Below are positions 1 through 9,611 of a stretch of DNA of 32,730 nt, piece after piece. The notes under the pieces were generated by a model. It was not told the origin of the DNA. It saw only the letters and a program-made list of their open reading frames with translations, and did not search any database. The stretch covers positions 1-32,730 of the forward strand of contig JAGVLX010000088.1 in assembly GCA_020054065.1 (NCBI GenBank), read 5' to 3'. The first letter of the stretch is position 1. Each line of letters starts with the position of its first letter. A program made the position numbers and the translations under genes. This DNA comes from Parachlamydiales bacterium (GTDB lineage Bacteria; Chlamydiota; Chlamydiia; Chlamydiales; JAEYWL01).

Positions 1-87
1 AAACCCCTAAAATTAATGAATATAATAATAAATATTATATCCAAAAAAGGGTTAAATTTCAAGTTCTAAGTTCGGTGTTATAATTCA

Positions 88-181
88 CCACTGAGTCAGT
101 GAGATCACTGAGAGAAAATGAGATTGGGAGATAATTTCTCAATACTCTCATATTTACTCAGTGATCTCAGTGACTCGGTGG
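88..181. repeat. Nonamer-periodic inverted repeat, locus 1 (3' of clpP)
   Basis: The arms are 88-112 and 157-181, 25 bp with two mismatches, and the loop is 44 nt with some weak internal pairing. The right arm is built of roughly 9-nt units (CTCAGTGAT, CTCAGTGAC, then TCGGTGGTA). It ends 3 bp from the clpP stop codon. No U-tract follows on either strand, so it is not a classical terminator. It belongs by architecture to the family described at 869, 2885, 7687, 10841, 19417 and 29569, although its unit sequence differs. Positions 1-87 are A+T-rich with no gene that I can support; clpX, the usual next gene, would lie off the left edge. Confidence 0.8.
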
Positions 182-184
182 TAA

Positions 185-808
185 TCATTTCGTTGCATCT
201 TTCGGTTTAGGGATAATCACTTCGTCGATGAGTCCATACTCTTTTGCTTCATCCGCGCTCATATAGAAGTCCCGCTCGGAATCCGAGGTGATTTTTTCCA
301 CAGTCTGTCCGGTTTGGTTCGCCATGATGCGGTTGATATTCCGTTTTAAGATCACAATTTCTTTCGCTTGGAGTGCGATATCGGCGGAAGTTCCCCCGAC
401 TCCCCCATAGGGTTGGTGGATCATAACCCGGCTGTTCGGTAGCGCGTAGCGGCGGCCTTTTGTCCCGGAAGTAAGAAGGAGCGCTCCCATGGAAGCAGCT
501 TGTCCAATACAGTAGGTGTTGATGTTGCAACCCAGGAACTGCATGGTGTCGTAGATGGCCAGTCCTGCGGCAATGTAGCCGCCCACGGAGTTGATATATA
601 GGTGAATGTCTTTCTTGGGATCTTCCATTTTGAGGAAGAGGAGCTGCGCGACGACGACATTCGCGACCTGGTCGGAGATATCTTGACCGATGAAAATAAT
701 GCGGTCTTTCATCAGGCGTGAGTAGATGTCCATGGAACGTTCGCCGCGGCCTGTATCTTCGATGACATACGGGACAAGAGAGAGGGAAGGGTGTGGATGG
801 CGTGTCAT
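185..808 (-). CDS. clpP: ATP-dependent Clp protease proteolytic subunit (ClpP2-type)
   Basis: Serine peptidase of family S14. It forms the barrel-shaped protease core that degrades unfolded and tagged cytosolic proteins delivered by ClpX or ClpC. The catalytic triad is visible as Ser106 (in GQAASMGA), His131 (MIHQP) and Asp180 (ERDFYMSA). Its 207 residues fit the family. The oxyanion-loop region reads SVGG where most ClpPs have SPGG. The N-terminus starts about nine residues before the usual SLVPYV region; the ATG at 806-808 is preceded on the minus strand by AGG about 6 nt upstream. It lies downstream of tig on the same strand. In Chlamydia, which has two ClpP paralogues, the tig-clpP-clpX order belongs to clpP2 (from memory). 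The identity as a ClpP is secure; the number 2 is by context. Confidence 0.96.
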   Translation of the reverse strand: MTRHPHPSLSLVPYVIEDTGRGERSMDIYSRLMKDRIIFIGQDISDQVANVVVAQLLFLKMEDPKKDIHLYINSVGGYIAAGLAIYDTMQFLGCNINTYCIGQAASMGALLLTSGTKGRRYALPNSRVMIHQPYGGVGGTSADIALQAKEIVILKRNINRIMANQTGQTVEKITSDSERDFYMSADEAKEYGLIDEVIIPKPKDATK

Positions 809-868
809 ACTAAACCTATATTGTTAAGGGAAATACATATCTCAACCGATCCCTAAAGTCAATAAAAT

Positions 869-933
869 TCAATGGGCAATAGGGGCTAACTGTATCTGTC
901 CATTGAGTCCATAGCGTCCATTTAGTCCCTATT
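869..933. repeat. Nonamer-periodic inverted repeat, locus 2 (tig-clpP spacer)
   Basis: Four units in exact 9-nt phase run from 898 to 933: GTCCATTGA, GTCCATAGC, GTCCATTTA, GTCCCTATT. Upstream, 869-895 holds shorter opposite-orientation units in the same phase (TCAATGGGC, AATAGGGGC). 878-889 can pair with 922-933 with one mismatch. The left arm is incomplete, so this looks like a decayed copy. The unit GTCCATnnn is shared with the repeat at 19417-19500. The rest of the 212-bp spacer between tig and clpP (809-1020) holds no gene that I can support. Confidence 0.7.
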
Positions 934-1020
934 TACTACCATTTCCATTGAAAAATTAAAAATAATATAGAAACCACTCCTATTTAGCCCAGCGATAGCG
1001 AGGCTTTTTATCTACAATTG

Positions 1021-2325
1021 TTACTCTTCAGTCTGGGCGTGGTCGACAACATAATCCAGTGCTTTCTGCGCGGTGACTAAATTGACTGTTTGTTTTCTAA
1101 GTTCCTCAGAGTCAATGTTCATTGCTTCGCGATTGTGCATCATTGTTTTGAGCATCTGCTGCAAGATATCTTCTTTGGAAACCGTAATTTTTTGTTCATC
1201 AGCTAATTTGAAGATCAGGAATTGGAGCCTGAGGTACTGTTCCGCTTCAGTTTTGGCTTCTTCTTCCAGTTTCTGCAGTAATTTATTAATCTCATCTTCT
1301 TTAAAGTGAGACTCTTTCATATGGTCGATCTTTTTATCCAAACGGCGTTGCGTTTCCGCTTGAAGCAGGGAGCGGGGAAGTTCGAATGGATATTTTTGCA
1401 GCAACGCTAGCTGGACCTGTTCCCGTTTAAGATCCACAATCGTGTCATTCAGCTGCTTCTCTAAGCTTTTAATGATTTTGTCTTTCAAGTTCGCGACGTC
1501 GGTTGCGCCAGCTTTTTTGGCTAATTCATCGTCGAGCTCAGGAGTGTTGGCGTGACGGATCCGGTTCACTTTGATGACGCAGGTGGTGTTCGCTTCGATC
1601 TCTCCATCGGTGCCAGGCTGATTTAAAGCTGGAGTGCCGTCAAACGATTCGTTTACTTGTTTGCCGATGACGAGCCCAAGGAGCTTTTCATCCATTTTGC
1701 CGGGAACCACTTCGTAACTTCCGGTGCGGCGCTGCGGTTCATGCAAAGCGGGGTTGCGCAGTTCTAATTCGAGCTCCACATCATCCCCTTGCTGGACGGG
1801 ACGGTCGATAATCTCTTCCCATTGGGCATGGTGGCGGCGGATCCGTTCGATCACTTCCTGGACGCTGCCGTCGTCGATTGTGGGCGGATTCACTTTTTTG
1901 AGAGTGAGTTCTGCTGGGTTGACCACTGGAACCTGCGGATATTGTTCAAATTTGTATTTGATCGAAGCGGGTTCATTGGGAACGAGTTTGTCGAGCTTGA
2001 CGTCATGCACCGATTCGTTCGAATAAGGATAGATGTTCGTCAGCTTTAAGACCTCTTGGAATGTCGTATTCAGAATGATGTCGCGGAATTCATCTTGAAT
2101 CGCTTTTTTATACCGCTCCATCACCACCTGTTTCGGAGCTTTCCCTTTGCGGAAGCCGGGGAGTTCAATCTCTTTAGAAACATTGCGCAACGCTTTTTCA
2201 TGAGCGGCTTCCGTTGCCGTGGGGGTAAGTGTCACATCAAAGGCGACGACGCATTCCGGCTCATGTTTAACAGTTACGCTGAGATTTTCATTTTTAAACT
2301 CTTGAGGGGACTGGTGTTCTGACAC
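1021..2325 (-). CDS. tig: Trigger factor, ribosome-associated chaperone and prolyl isomerase
   Basis: Binds ribosomal protein L23 at the exit tunnel and shields nascent chains. The N-terminal domain carries the ribosome-binding signature GFRKGKAP at about residues 57-64. The middle holds the FKBP-like region (about 165-250), followed by the long helical C-terminal chaperone arms. Its 434 residues match the family, with about 15 extra residues at the N-terminus. The start is a GTG at 2323-2325, chosen because AGGA lies 7-8 nt upstream on the minus strand (2333-2336) and no better start is near. Three tRNA-Gly genes lie directly upstream in the same direction and probably share the promoter; clpP follows after a 212-bp spacer. 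Confidence 0.96.
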   Translation of the reverse strand: MSEHQSPQEFKNENLSVTVKHEPECVVAFDVTLTPTATEAAHEKALRNVSKEIELPGFRKGKAPKQVVMERYKKAIQDEFRDIILNTTFQEVLKLTNIYPYSNESVHDVKLDKLVPNEPASIKYKFEQYPQVPVVNPAELTLKKVNPPTIDDGSVQEVIERIRRHHAQWEEIIDRPVQQGDDVELELELRNPALHEPQRRTGSYEVVPGKMDEKLLGLVIGKQVNESFDGTPALNQPGTDGEIEANTTCVIKVNRIRHANTPELDDELAKKAGATDVANLKDKIIKSLEKQLNDTIVDLKREQVQLALLQKYPFELPRSLLQAETQRRLDKKIDHMKESHFKEDEINKLLQKLEEEAKTEAEQYLRLQFLIFKLADEQKITVSKEDILQQMLKTMMHNREAMNIDSEELRKQTVNLVTAQKALDYVVDHAQTEE

Positions 2326-2352
2326 GGCTTTATCCTAATGTTAAAGGAAGTT

Positions 2353-2424
2353 AGCGGGCGATGAGGCTTGAACTCACGACCCTCACGTTGGCAACGTGAT
2401 GCTCTACCACTGAGCTACGCCCGC
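2353..2424 (-). tRNA. tRNA-Gly (GCC), copy 2 of an identical pair
   Basis: Full cloverleaf of 72 nt including discriminator U73. The acceptor GCGGGCG pairs with CGCCCGC, the anticodon stem is TCACG/CGTGA, and the loop TTGCCAA gives anticodon GCC. The T-arm has TTCAAGC. The 3' CCA is not encoded. It lies 28 nt from the tig start codon and is an exact repeat of the tRNA at 2453-2524, offset by precisely 100 bp. Confidence 0.96.
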
Positions 2425-2452
2425 AGGTTACAATGAAGTTGTTTTTCTGAAT

Positions 2453-2524
2453 AGCGGGCGATGAGGCTTGAACTCACGACCCTCACGTTGGCAACGTGAT
2501 GCTCTACCACTGAGCTACGCCCGC
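2453..2524 (-). tRNA. tRNA-Gly (GCC), copy 1 of an identical pair
   Basis: Same 72-nt sequence and anticodon GCC as the gene at 2353-2424. The two are separated by an unrelated 28-nt linker, which indicates a tandem duplication of the tRNA body. CCA is not encoded. Confidence 0.96.
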
Positions 2525-2552
2525 GCCATTCATTTCCAAGCGAGTGTTCCAA

Positions 2553-2625
2553 AGCGGGTGATGAGGCTCGAACTCACGACATTCACCTTGGGAAGGTGAC
2601 GCTCTACCAACTGAGCTACACCCGC
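2553..2625 (-). tRNA. tRNA-Gly (CCC)
   Basis: 73-nt cloverleaf. The acceptor GCGGGTG pairs with CACCCGC. The anticodon stem TCACC/GGTGA encloses TTCCCAA, so the anticodon is CCC, reading GGG. It closely resembles the two Gly(GCC) genes downstream in the acceptor and T-arm, which suggests common origin. It is first in the minus-strand tRNA-tig transcript; CCA is not encoded. Confidence 0.93.
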
Positions 2626-2642
2626 ATTAGTCAAAGTGCAGC

Positions 2643-2648
2643 ATTATA
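2643..2648 (-). promoter_or_regulatory. Candidate -10 box of the tRNA-Gly/tig/clpP transcript
   Basis: On the minus strand a perfect TATAAT, followed by G, lies about 17 nt before the first tRNA. That gives a leader of roughly 10 nt. The -35 region, near 2666-2671, is poor (TATCGA at 17-nt spacing). The position and the perfect -10 make it the likely start for the stable-RNA operon. Confidence 0.6.
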
Positions 2649-2693
2649 GGAGCGTGACGATTTTCTCGATACAGAAATGTACAAGATGATGAT

Positions 2694-2749
2694 AAAAAAA
2701 TTGCCGGTTCTAGACCGAAGAATGGAGGAAACTTTGGACTAGAACCGGC
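2694..2749 (-). terminator. Intrinsic terminator on the minus strand with no annotated gene upstream
   Basis: The arms 2703-2720 and 2732-2749 are 18 bp with two mismatches (outer 11 bp perfect, GCCGGTTCTAG), with an 11-nt loop. Read on the minus strand, the stem is followed by AATTTTTTTATC, a good U-tract. The transcript it ends must start between 2750 and about 3090, where no minus-strand gene is visible. Confidence 0.7.
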
Positions 2750-2884
2750 GGTGGGGAATTGGCCACGGACCTTATTTGCCGTGTAAAACATAATTATGTC
2801 TGAGGGGTGAGTTTTTGGCTAGCACTTTTTTTGCCAAAGTGAAAAAAACGTGGTTTATAATCAATGATTTACGATTTTATTCTT
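2750..2884. other. Gene-free part of the divergent spacer (small RNA candidate)
   Basis: The whole spacer 2626-3087 has no protein gene that I can support. This part holds a short hairpin (CACGG/CCGTG near 2764-2783), a 12-bp palindrome ACATAATTATGT at 2789-2800, and a plus-strand TATAAT at 2856-2861 with TTGCCA 19 nt upstream that may serve the helicase gene. Because a minus-strand terminator follows at 2749-2694, a small minus-strand RNA of roughly 80-150 nt may be made here. I do not recognise it as 4.5S, 6S, tmRNA or RNase P RNA. Confidence 0.35.
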
Positions 2885-3012
2885 AAACGACATAAACGCT
2901 CCAAAAGACCAAAACGACCTAAAGGACCAAAAAAGGAGGGGGGTGACGACAAGAATTTTTTTTCGTTTTGGTTGTTTAGGTCCTTTATGTCCTTTGGGTC
3001 GTTTTGTCGTTT
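2885..3012. repeat. Nonamer-periodic inverted repeat, locus 3 (upstream of the SNF2 helicase)
   Basis: The arms are about 2885-2932 and 2966-3012, pairing at roughly four positions in five with one indel. The right arm reads in 9-nt phase as GTCCTTTAT, GTCCTTTGG, GTCGTTTTG, followed by a T-rich end. The third unit carries GTCG, as in the copies at 7732 and 10873. This is the only member not placed directly after a stop codon; it would lie in the 5' leader of the helicase mRNA. Confidence 0.7.
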
Positions 3013-3087
3013 TTTACTAAATGATTTTTTAGTGACATGATGTTATCAAGTTTATATACTTCGCGCAGATTCGTAAGGCTGTCTTGA

Positions 3088-6000
3088 ATGATCAATTTTC
3101 GTAAGCTAAAACAAGATTTTTCTCCCGCCATCCTGAAGGAAGGGCGCGTCCTTTATGATAAGGGGATGGTCGCTTCCGCCAAAATTGTGGGCATTAAAGA
3201 AAATTCTATTCGGGTTCACTGCCGCATCACGGGGAACTACGACAATAAATATGAGTGCGAGCTGGAAATCGACCGAGAAGAATCGGCGATGCTCGATTCA
3301 GACTGTGACTGCACCTATAAATATGACTGCCAACATTTAGCCGCCATCTTGTTCTATCTTGAAGAACATATGAATGAAATTTTTTTAAACTATTCCAAAG
3401 AAACGGATCTTGAGAATGCGCATAACCTGGACCAGGATGAAAAAGAAAAAATTTTAGAGACGGTCAAAGAAGCGGAACATAAAGAGGTGGTTCGGAAAGG
3501 GAAGAAGCTGCAGAAAGAGTTGCTTCATGAGTATGTGGGCGCCGCACAAATTTTAGGACAGTCCCCCTTTTTTACTCCCGATGAAATGCTGGAGCAAGAT
3601 AAAGCGGAACTAGCGGTCATTGCTTCCCCCCCAGCTAACGACCGGGCCGTGCAGGAAATTCGCCTTGTGCTCCGGCTTCCCTACCGATCAAAACCGCTTA
3701 ATGTATTAAATGTTAAAGAGTTGCTTGATGCGATCAAATACTTGGAACCGTTGTTTTTAGGGAGCCGCCGCTTCTTTTTTGGATTGAGCTCCTTTGATCC
3801 GGACAGTGCGCTGATTTTGAAAATGATTATGGATTTTGCCCGTTTTCCGGAGATAAAGGGAGAACGGAATCAGAGTATCGCGATTTTGGATACAGAAGCG
3901 TGGGGCACGATTTTGGCGCATGCCTATGATTTGGCGATGAGCCGGATGACCGGATTCGAGTCGATTAGTGATCCGCAAAGTTTACCAGCGATGCCCTGTT
4001 TGTATGCCGGAACGATTGAAGAGCCGCTCCGTTTTTCCGCCCAGCCGGCCTTGATCCGTTTTCAACTCGATTATCTGGATGGATCCGCCCCCAAACTGTG
4101 GTTGAAACCCAATCTACTGATCGACCAGCAGACGATCCCATTGGAAGAGGGGGTCCTGTATGAGTGCGCCAAGCCGGGGATGATCTATAAAAATGTGTAT
4201 TACCGGTTTCAGCCGCGCATCAAACGGAAACATTTGCGCCACTTAAATGCATTCCGCGATGTCACGGTGCCCGAGCCCCTGTTCGGGACCTTTGTCGAAA
4301 ATTCGCTGCCCGAACTCATGCGCTTCGCCGACATTTCGAATAAGGAAGTGATCAATAAGCTGGTGACCCTGCCATTTGTCGGCAATCTTTCGGCGATTTG
4401 CGACATCCACTATCTGAATGGCGAGCTGGAAGCGGCCCTCACGTTTGTGTATGACAATATTCACGTCCCAGCAACTTCTTCCCAATTAACTGTGGAACAG
4501 ATTCAAGATTTCGTCACTCCGCAAGGCATTTTAGCCCGCAATTTGACCGAAGAACAAAAGATCATTCAAGACTTGTTCCAAGATTTCCAATTTGATCCTG
4601 CCCAAGGCACCTATTGTGCGAAAACCGATAAAAAGATTGTCGAATTCATGACGGAAGTGATTCCGCGCTTTCAGCAGCGGGTTAAGTTTAATTGTCCTGA
4701 AAACTTGTTGGAGCAGTTCATTTACGACAATTCCAAATTCAATTTGCTGTTAAGTGAAACCGACCGCATCGATATCTATCAAGTGACCCTAAAAACCGAA
4801 GGACATTTACGCGGATTTACAGTCGACCAACTGTGGGATTGCATCGCCTCTAAACGGTCGTTCATCGAGCTAGCAGCCAAGAAAGAAGGGAAGAAAAAAG
4901 CCGCTGACGCACCTGTGAAAAGCAACAAAATCTTGGTTCTCGATTTGGAAAAATTAGCGCCTGTCGTGCAGATTTTTGACGAGCTGGGAATCAATAGCCT
5001 CGATGACCATACGGAAGAGAGGCCGTTGTGGAGCCTTGCCAGCATCACACCGGAACAATTTGAGGGGTTGCCCATCACGTTTGCGATGACCGACCGGTTG
5101 GCGCAGATCCAGCAGCAAATGTTAGGCAACAGCGCTGTCGATCCGATTGTCATTCCAGATCAAATTTCGGCCACCCTCCGTACTTACCAGAACGAAGGGG
5201 TCCAGTGGCTAAGCCGCTTGCGCCAGATGCATTTGAATGGGATCCTTGCGGATGACATGGGGTTAGGGAAAACGTTGCAGGCAATCATAGCCGTCACCCA
5301 GCACAAATTGATCTATCCGAAATCGATTTCCATGGTGGTGTGTCCCACCTCGCTTGTGTATAACTGGAAAGAGGAATTTGGGAAGTTCAATCCAGAATTG
5401 AAGGTCCTGCCGGTCGATGGGACGCCGGCGCAGCGTAAAAAATTACAGACGGAAATCAACCATTTTGACATTGTCATCACCTCCTACAGCTTGCTGCAGA
5501 AAGATGTCGAATTTTACAAGACAGTCCAGTTCGGTTATCTGATCCTGGATGAAGCTCAGCACATCAAAAATCGCGGCACGCGCAACGCTAAGTCGGTCAA
5601 AATGATCACGGCTGCCCATCGCCTGATCCTGACCGGTACGCCGATTGAAAACTCCTTAGACGAGTTGTGGAGCCTTTTTGACTTCCTCATGCCCGGATTG
5701 CTAAGCTCCTATGAGCGGTTTGTGGAGAAATATATCCGCACGTCGACCTATACCACCGGAGAAAGTTTGGAAGCGCTCCGCCGCAAAGTCTCGCCCTTCA
5801 TTTTGCGCCGCATGAAGAAAGATGTGTTGTCCGAACTGCCGCCGGTCTCGGAAATTGTTTACCACTGCCACCTTTCGGATCTGCAGCGCGAATTGTATAA
5901 ATCGTATGCCGCGTCGGCGCGGGAAGAGCTATCTCAGCTGGTGAAGAAAGAAGGGTTTGATAAAGTCCAAATTCAAGTCCTCGCGACCCTAACTCGTTTA

Positions 6001-6567
6001 AAGCAGATCTGCTGCCATCCCGCCATTTTTGCCAAGGAAGCGCCTGAAAATGGAGACTCCTCTAAATACGAAATGCTGCTTGAACTGTTGCAAAGCTTGA
6101 TTGAAGGGAACCACAAAACCGTCATCTTCAGCCAATATACGCGGATGCTGAACATCATGCGCACGGACCTGCAGCAGCGCGGCATCCGTTTCTCTTATCT
6201 CGACGGAACTAGCAAAAACCGTTTGAACATTGTGAAGCAATTTAATGAAGATGAAAAAATCCCCATCTTCCTTGTCTCGTTGAAAGCCGGTGGAACCGGC
6301 TTGAATTTAGTGGGAGCCGACACCGTGGTTCACTATGATATGTGGTGGAACCCGGCCGTCGAGAACCAGGCAACTGACCGAGTACACAGGATCGGACAAA
6401 AAAATTCCGTGTCATCATACAAACTCATCACCCTCGGTACCATTGAAGAAAAGATTTTAGAGATGCAGAACCGTAAAAAATCTTTAGTGAAGAAGGTGAT
6501 CAGCAGTGATGAAGAAGCGATCGCCAAGTTAACGTGGGAAGAAGTATTAGAGTTGTTACAAACATAG
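3088..6567 (+). CDS. SWIM zinc-finger SNF2/RapA-family helicase-like ATPase
   Basis: Double-stranded-DNA translocase of superfamily 2 (SWI2/SNF2), expected in the nucleoid; its bacterial role is not well defined. The N-terminus has a SWIM zinc finger, Cys73-x-Cys75-x5-Cys81-x-His83. A long middle region (about 150-690) is of the type found in bacterial SNF2 proteins. The ATPase core begins near 690, with Walker A DDMGLGKT (722-729) and motif II DEAQH (821-825). [16 protein letters not shown] is motif III, and motif [10 protein letters not shown] is at 1097-1104. All catalytic motifs are intact over 1159 residues. ATG is the only reasonable start, with AAGG about 10 nt upstream. mreB follows after 7 bp, so the two are probably cotranscribed, the arrangement I recall from C. 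trachomatis. Confidence 0.93.
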   Translation: MINFRKLKQDFSPAILKEGRVLYDKGMVASAKIVGIKENSIRVHCRITGNYDNKYECELEIDREESAMLDSDCDCTYKYDCQHLAAILFYLEEHMNEIFLNYSKETDLENAHNLDQDEKEKILETVKEAEHKEVVRKGKKLQKELLHEYVGAAQILGQSPFFTPDEMLEQDKAELAVIASPPANDRAVQEIRLVLRLPYRSKPLNVLNVKELLDAIKYLEPLFLGSRRFFFGLSSFDPDSALILKMIMDFARFPEIKGERNQSIAILDTEAWGTILAHAYDLAMSRMTGFESISDPQSLPAMPCLYAGTIEEPLRFSAQPALIRFQLDYLDGSAPKLWLKPNLLIDQQTIPLEEGVLYECAKPGMIYKNVYYRFQPRIKRKHLRHLNAFRDVTVPEPLFGTFVENSLPELMRFADISNKEVINKLVTLPFVGNLSAICDIHYLNGELEAALTFVYDNIHVPATSSQLTVEQIQDFVTPQGILARNLTEEQKIIQDLFQDFQFDPAQGTYCAKTDKKIVEFMTEVIPRFQQRVKFNCPENLLEQFIYDNSKFNLLLSETDRIDIYQVTLKTEGHLRGFTVDQLWDCIASKRSFIELAAKKEGKKKAADAPVKSNKILVLDLEKLAPVVQIFDELGINSLDDHTEERPLWSLASITPEQFEGLPITFAMTDRLAQIQQQMLGNSAVDPIVIPDQISATLRTYQNEGVQWLSRLRQMHLNGILADDMGLGKTLQAIIAVTQHKLIYPKSISMVVCPTSLVYNWKEEFGKFNPELKVLPVDGTPAQRKKLQTEINHFDIVITSYSLLQKDVEFYKTVQFGYLILDEAQHIKNRGTRNAKSVKMITAAHRLILTGTPIENSLDELWSLFDFLMPGLLSSYERFVEKYIRTSTYTTGESLEALRRKVSPFILRRMKKDVLSELPPVSEIVYHCHLSDLQRELYKSYAASAREELSQLVKKEGFDKVQIQVLATLTRLKQICCHPAIFAKEAPENGDSSKYEMLLELLQSLIEGNHKTVIFSQYTRMLNIMRTDLQQRGIRFSYLDGTSKNRLNIVKQFNEDEKIPIFLVSLKAGGTGLNLVGADTVVHYDMWWNPAVENQATDRVHRIGQKNSVSSYKLITLGTIEEKILEMQNRKKSLVKKVISSDEEAIAKLTWEEVLELLQT

Positions 6568-6574
6568 GAACAAT

Positions 6575-7675
6575 ATGGCTCAGACAAAAAAACATCAGGC
6601 AGGCTTAAAGGCTGTACTGGATAATTTTTACCAGACCGCTTTTGGACAGCTCAACCGATTCCGCGGCGTATTCTCGAATGACATTGGAATCGACCTAGGG
6701 ACTGCAAACACCTTAGTTTACGTGCGCGGGAAAGGGATTGTCCTGGCTGAACCATCTGTCGTCGCAGTGGATTCGTTAACGAATGAAGTGCTGGCTGTCG
6801 GACATAAGGCGAAAGCGATGCTCGGTAAGACGCCGCGCAAAATCCATGCAGTCCGCCCCATGAAAGATGGGGTGATTGCCGATTTTGAAATTGCGGAAGG
6901 GATGCTTAAGGCATTGATTCAACGCGTCACCCCATCCAGAAGCTTGTTTAGACCCAAAATTTTGATTGCCGTGCCTTCTGGGATTACCGGCGTGGAAAAA
7001 CGCGCGGTGGAAGATTCTGCCTTGCATGCCGGCGCTCAAGAAGTGATCTTGATTGAAGAACCGATGGCAGCTGCGATCGGCGTCGACCTCCCGGTCCATG
7101 AACCGTATGCGAACATGATCATCGACATCGGTGGCGGAACGACCGAAATCGCGATTATCTCGTTAGGGGGGATTGTGGAATCCCGTTCCCTGCGGATCGC
7201 TGGGGACGAGTTTGACGAGTGCATCATCAACTACATGCGCCGTACCTACAATCTGATGATCGGACCGCGGACAGCGGAAGAGATCAAGATGACCATCGGC
7301 TCGGCTTATCCGTTGGGTGGTAACGAGCTGGAAATGGAAGTGCGCGGCCGCGACCAGGTGGCTGGGTTGCCGATCACGAAGCGGATCAATTCGGTGGAAA
7401 TCCGGGAGTGCTTGGCTGAACCGATTCAGCAAATCATTGAAGCCGTCAAGCTCACCTTGGAAAAATGCCCGCCTGAATTGGCGGCCGACCTTGTTGAACG
7501 GGGAATGGTGATTGCCGGTGGGGGAGCCTTGATTAAAGGATTGGATAAAGCGCTGATTAAAGAAACAGGATTGCCCGTGATTGTCGCGCCCAATCCGCTG
7601 CTGGCTGTGTGTTTGGGCACCGGCAAAGCGCTGGAGTACTTAGATAAATTCCGCAAACGCAAAGCGCTTGCATAA
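6575..7675 (+). CDS. mreB: Rod-shape determining protein MreB (actin-like)
   Basis: Bacterial actin that polymerises on the inner face of the membrane. In chlamydiae, which generally lack FtsZ, it directs septal peptidoglycan synthesis and division. The phosphate-1 motif [11 protein letters not shown] is at about 36-46, phosphate-2 [10 protein letters not shown] starts at 184, and the adenosine motif [10 protein letters not shown] is near the C-terminus. Its 366 residues are slightly longer than usual because of a roughly 30-residue basic or amphipathic N-terminal extension, a feature reported for chlamydial MreB. It starts 7 bp after the helicase stop and is followed by a periodic hairpin. 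Confidence 0.97.
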   Translation: MAQTKKHQAGLKAVLDNFYQTAFGQLNRFRGVFSNDIGIDLGTANTLVYVRGKGIVLAEPSVVAVDSLTNEVLAVGHKAKAMLGKTPRKIHAVRPMKDGVIADFEIAEGMLKALIQRVTPSRSLFRPKILIAVPSGITGVEKRAVEDSALHAGAQEVILIEEPMAAAIGVDLPVHEPYANMIIDIGGGTTEIAIISLGGIVESRSLRIAGDEFDECIINYMRRTYNLMIGPRTAEEIKMTIGSAYPLGGNELEMEVRGRDQVAGLPITKRINSVEIRECLAEPIQQIIEAVKLTLEKCPPELAADLVERGMVIAGGGALIKGLDKALIKETGLPVIVAPNPLLAVCLGTGKALEYLDKFRKRKALA

Positions 7676-7686
7676 TGAACAAGACC

Positions 7687-7776
7687 AGGACAAACACGAC
7701 ATCCAGGACAAACAGGACCTTAGAACCTATCGTCCTGCCTGTCCTGGATGTCGTGTTTGTCCTGTTTGTCCTTGTA
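7687..7776. repeat. Nonamer-periodic inverted repeat, locus 4 (mreB-pckG spacer)
   Basis: The arms 7687-7718 and 7732-7763 are 32 bp with two mismatches. The right side continues to five units in exact 9-nt phase: GTCCTGCCT, GTCCTGGAT, GTCGTGTTT, GTCCTGTTT, GTCCTTGTA. It begins 11 bp after the mreB stop and ends 20 bp before the pckG start. There is no U-tract. The GTCG variant in the third unit is shared with loci 3, 5 and 7. Confidence 0.88.
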
Positions 7777-7796
7777 AATAACTAGGGAAACTTGAA

Positions 7797-9611
7797 ATGT
7801 CCATTTTGTCTCGTGATACAGCCCTTTTGCCTCCCAAGATTCAAAAATGGGTGAATGATACCGCTGCCCTTTGCCAGCCTGACAATATCCACATCTGCGA
7901 TGGCTCCCAATCTGAGTACGACACTCTATGCGCCTTGCTTGTCAAAGAGGGGATCTTTCATCAATTAGATTCCGTCAAGCGCCCCAACAGCTTTTTGGCG
8001 CGGTCATCCCAGGAGGATGTAGCGCGTGTCGAAGCCCGTACCTTTATTTGTTCCAAAACGCGTGATCAAGCCGGACCAACAAATAACTGGATGGATCCGG
8101 AGGAGATGCGCAAAATCTTGATGCCCCTGTTTAAAGGATCGATGCACGGCCGCACCATGTATGTGATTCCTTACAGCATGGGGCCGCTGAATTCTCCGTA
8201 CGCTAAAATCGGCATTGAAATCACCGATTCGCCCTACGTCGTGTGCAATATGCGGATCATGACGCGCATCGGACAAGAGGTGTTAAATAAATTAGGGGAT
8301 GGCGAATTCGTGCCTGGGGTGCATTCGGTCGGAGCTCCTTTAGAACCCGGACAAAAAGATTCGCATTGGCCATGTAATCCCCACCATGTGTATATCACCC
8401 ATTTTCCTGAAACGCGCGAAATTTGGTCCTATGGCAGCGGATATGGCGGGAATGCGTTATTAGGCAAAAAATGTTTTGCGTTACGCATCGCTTCTGTCCA
8501 GGCGCGCGATGAAGGATGGCTGGCCGAGCACATGCTGATTTGCGCGATCACCAATCCGGCGGGCGAAAAAAAATATATCGCGGCTGCTTTTCCCAGCGCA
8601 TGTGGAAAAACCAATTTAGCGATGATGAATCCCACTCTGCCGGGATGGAAGATTGAAACGGTGGGCGATGACATCGCGTGGATTGGATATGGTCCAGATC
8701 ATCGTTTGCGGGCCATTAATCCTGAGACTGGTTTTTTTGGAGTTTGCCCTGGGACTTCTCTCAAATCGAACCCTAACGCGATGAAAGCCATTCACTCCAA
8801 TTCGATCTTCACCAATGTAGCGTTGACGGATGATGGAGATGTGTGGTGGGAGGGAATGACCGACAAACCGCCCGCACATGCGATCAGTTGGACGAATCAA
8901 GAGTGGACGCCGAATTCACCTGAAAAAGCGGCTCATCCTAACTCCCGTTTTACCACCCCGATCTCCCAATGCCCCATCGTGGATCCGGCATGGGTGGATC
9001 CGCATGGGGTGCCATTATCCGCGATCATTTTTGGCGGGCGCCGCTCTACAGCGGTTCCGCTGGTCTGCGAATCGTTTAGCTGGCAGCACGGGACCTTCTT
9101 AGGGACCTCTATCTCGTCTGAAATGACTGCCGCAGCAGAAGGGCAGGTGGGTAAATTACGACATGATCCGTTCGCCATGCTTCCGTTTTGCGGCTACCAT
9201 ATGGGAGACTATTTTGCCCACTGGCTGTCGTTTGCCAGAAAAAAAGATCTGGGAAAACTGCCAAAGATTTATACGGTCAACTGGTTCCAAAAGGGCGCAG
9301 ACGGGAAATTCCTCTGGCCGGGATTTGGCGAAAACAGCCGCGTTTTAAAATGGATTTTCGAGCGCACATCCGGAGTTCAGAATGGGGTGGAAACGCCGAT
9401 CGGCATTTTGCCGGCGCCGGGAGCGTTGGATGTGAGCGGGCTTGATCTTTCTCCTGATTCCATCAAAGAACTCTTACGTGTCGATGTGGAAGCGTGGAAA
9501 AAAGAAGCGGCAGAGCTTAGGGAATATTACAAAATTTTCGGCGACCGCCTACCAGCTGGCATCAAGGATGAATTGCAGCAACTAGAAGCTAGACTTGATA
9601 AAACCTCATGA
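7797..9611 (+). CDS. pckG: Phosphoenolpyruvate carboxykinase (GTP)
   Basis: Converts oxaloacetate plus GTP to phosphoenolpyruvate, linking the TCA cycle to gluconeogenesis in the cytosol. The GTP-type family is shown by the P-loop ending SACGKTN, with active-site Cys269 and Lys271. The kinase-2 motif VGDDIAW is also present, as are the substrate-site residues around [13 protein letters not shown]. Its 604 residues are typical of the GTP-dependent enzyme (the ATP type is near 540 and unrelated in sequence). The ATG follows AGGGAAA at about 8-9 nt. The stop overlaps the next start in ATGA, so translation is coupled to the LysM protein. Confidence 0.97.
   Translation: MSILSRDTALLPPKIQKWVNDTAALCQPDNIHICDGSQSEYDTLCALLVKEGIFHQLDSVKRPNSFLARSSQEDVARVEARTFICSKTRDQAGPTNNWMDPEEMRKILMPLFKGSMHGRTMYVIPYSMGPLNSPYAKIGIEITDSPYVVCNMRIMTRIGQEVLNKLGDGEFVPGVHSVGAPLEPGQKDSHWPCNPHHVYITHFPETREIWSYGSGYGGNALLGKKCFALRIASVQARDEGWLAEHMLICAITNPAGEKKYIAAAFPSACGKTNLAMMNPTLPGWKIETVGDDIAWIGYGPDHRLRAINPETGFFGVCPGTSLKSNPNAMKAIHSNSIFTNVALTDDGDVWWEGMTDKPPAHAISWTNQEWTPNSPEKAAHPNSRFTTPISQCPIVDPAWVDPHGVPLSAIIFGGRRSTAVPLVCESFSWQHGTFLGTSISSEMTAAAEGQVGKLRHDPFAMLPFCGYHMGDYFAHWLSFARKKDLGKLPKIYTVNWFQKGADGKFLWPGFGENSRVLKWIFERTSGVQNGVETPIGILPAPGALDVSGLDLSPDSIKELLRVDVEAWKKEAAELREYYKIFGDRLPAGIKDELQQLEARLDKTS

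Noticed and set aside
987..1009. Hairpin AGCCCAGC/GCGAGGCT followed by TTTTTA on the plus strand, next to the tig stop
   Set aside because: It reads as a terminator only in the plus direction, where there is no gene. On the minus strand, which carries tig, no U-tract follows; the stem also has a mismatch.
2714..2740. GGAGGAAA near 2725, reminiscent of the RNase P RNA conserved region GGAGGAAAGTCC
   Set aside because: The rest of the RNase P core is not found nearby, and the segment is simply the loop of the minus-strand terminator.
2815..2836. TTGGCTAGCACTTTTTTTGCC as a sigma-54 promoter
   Set aside because: The GG-to-GC spacing is 14 nt instead of 10, so it does not fit the -24/-12 pattern.
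7687..7776. Periodic repeat as a CRISPR array
   Set aside because: The units are 9 bp, degenerate, without spacers, and arranged as inverted arms; no cas genes are present.
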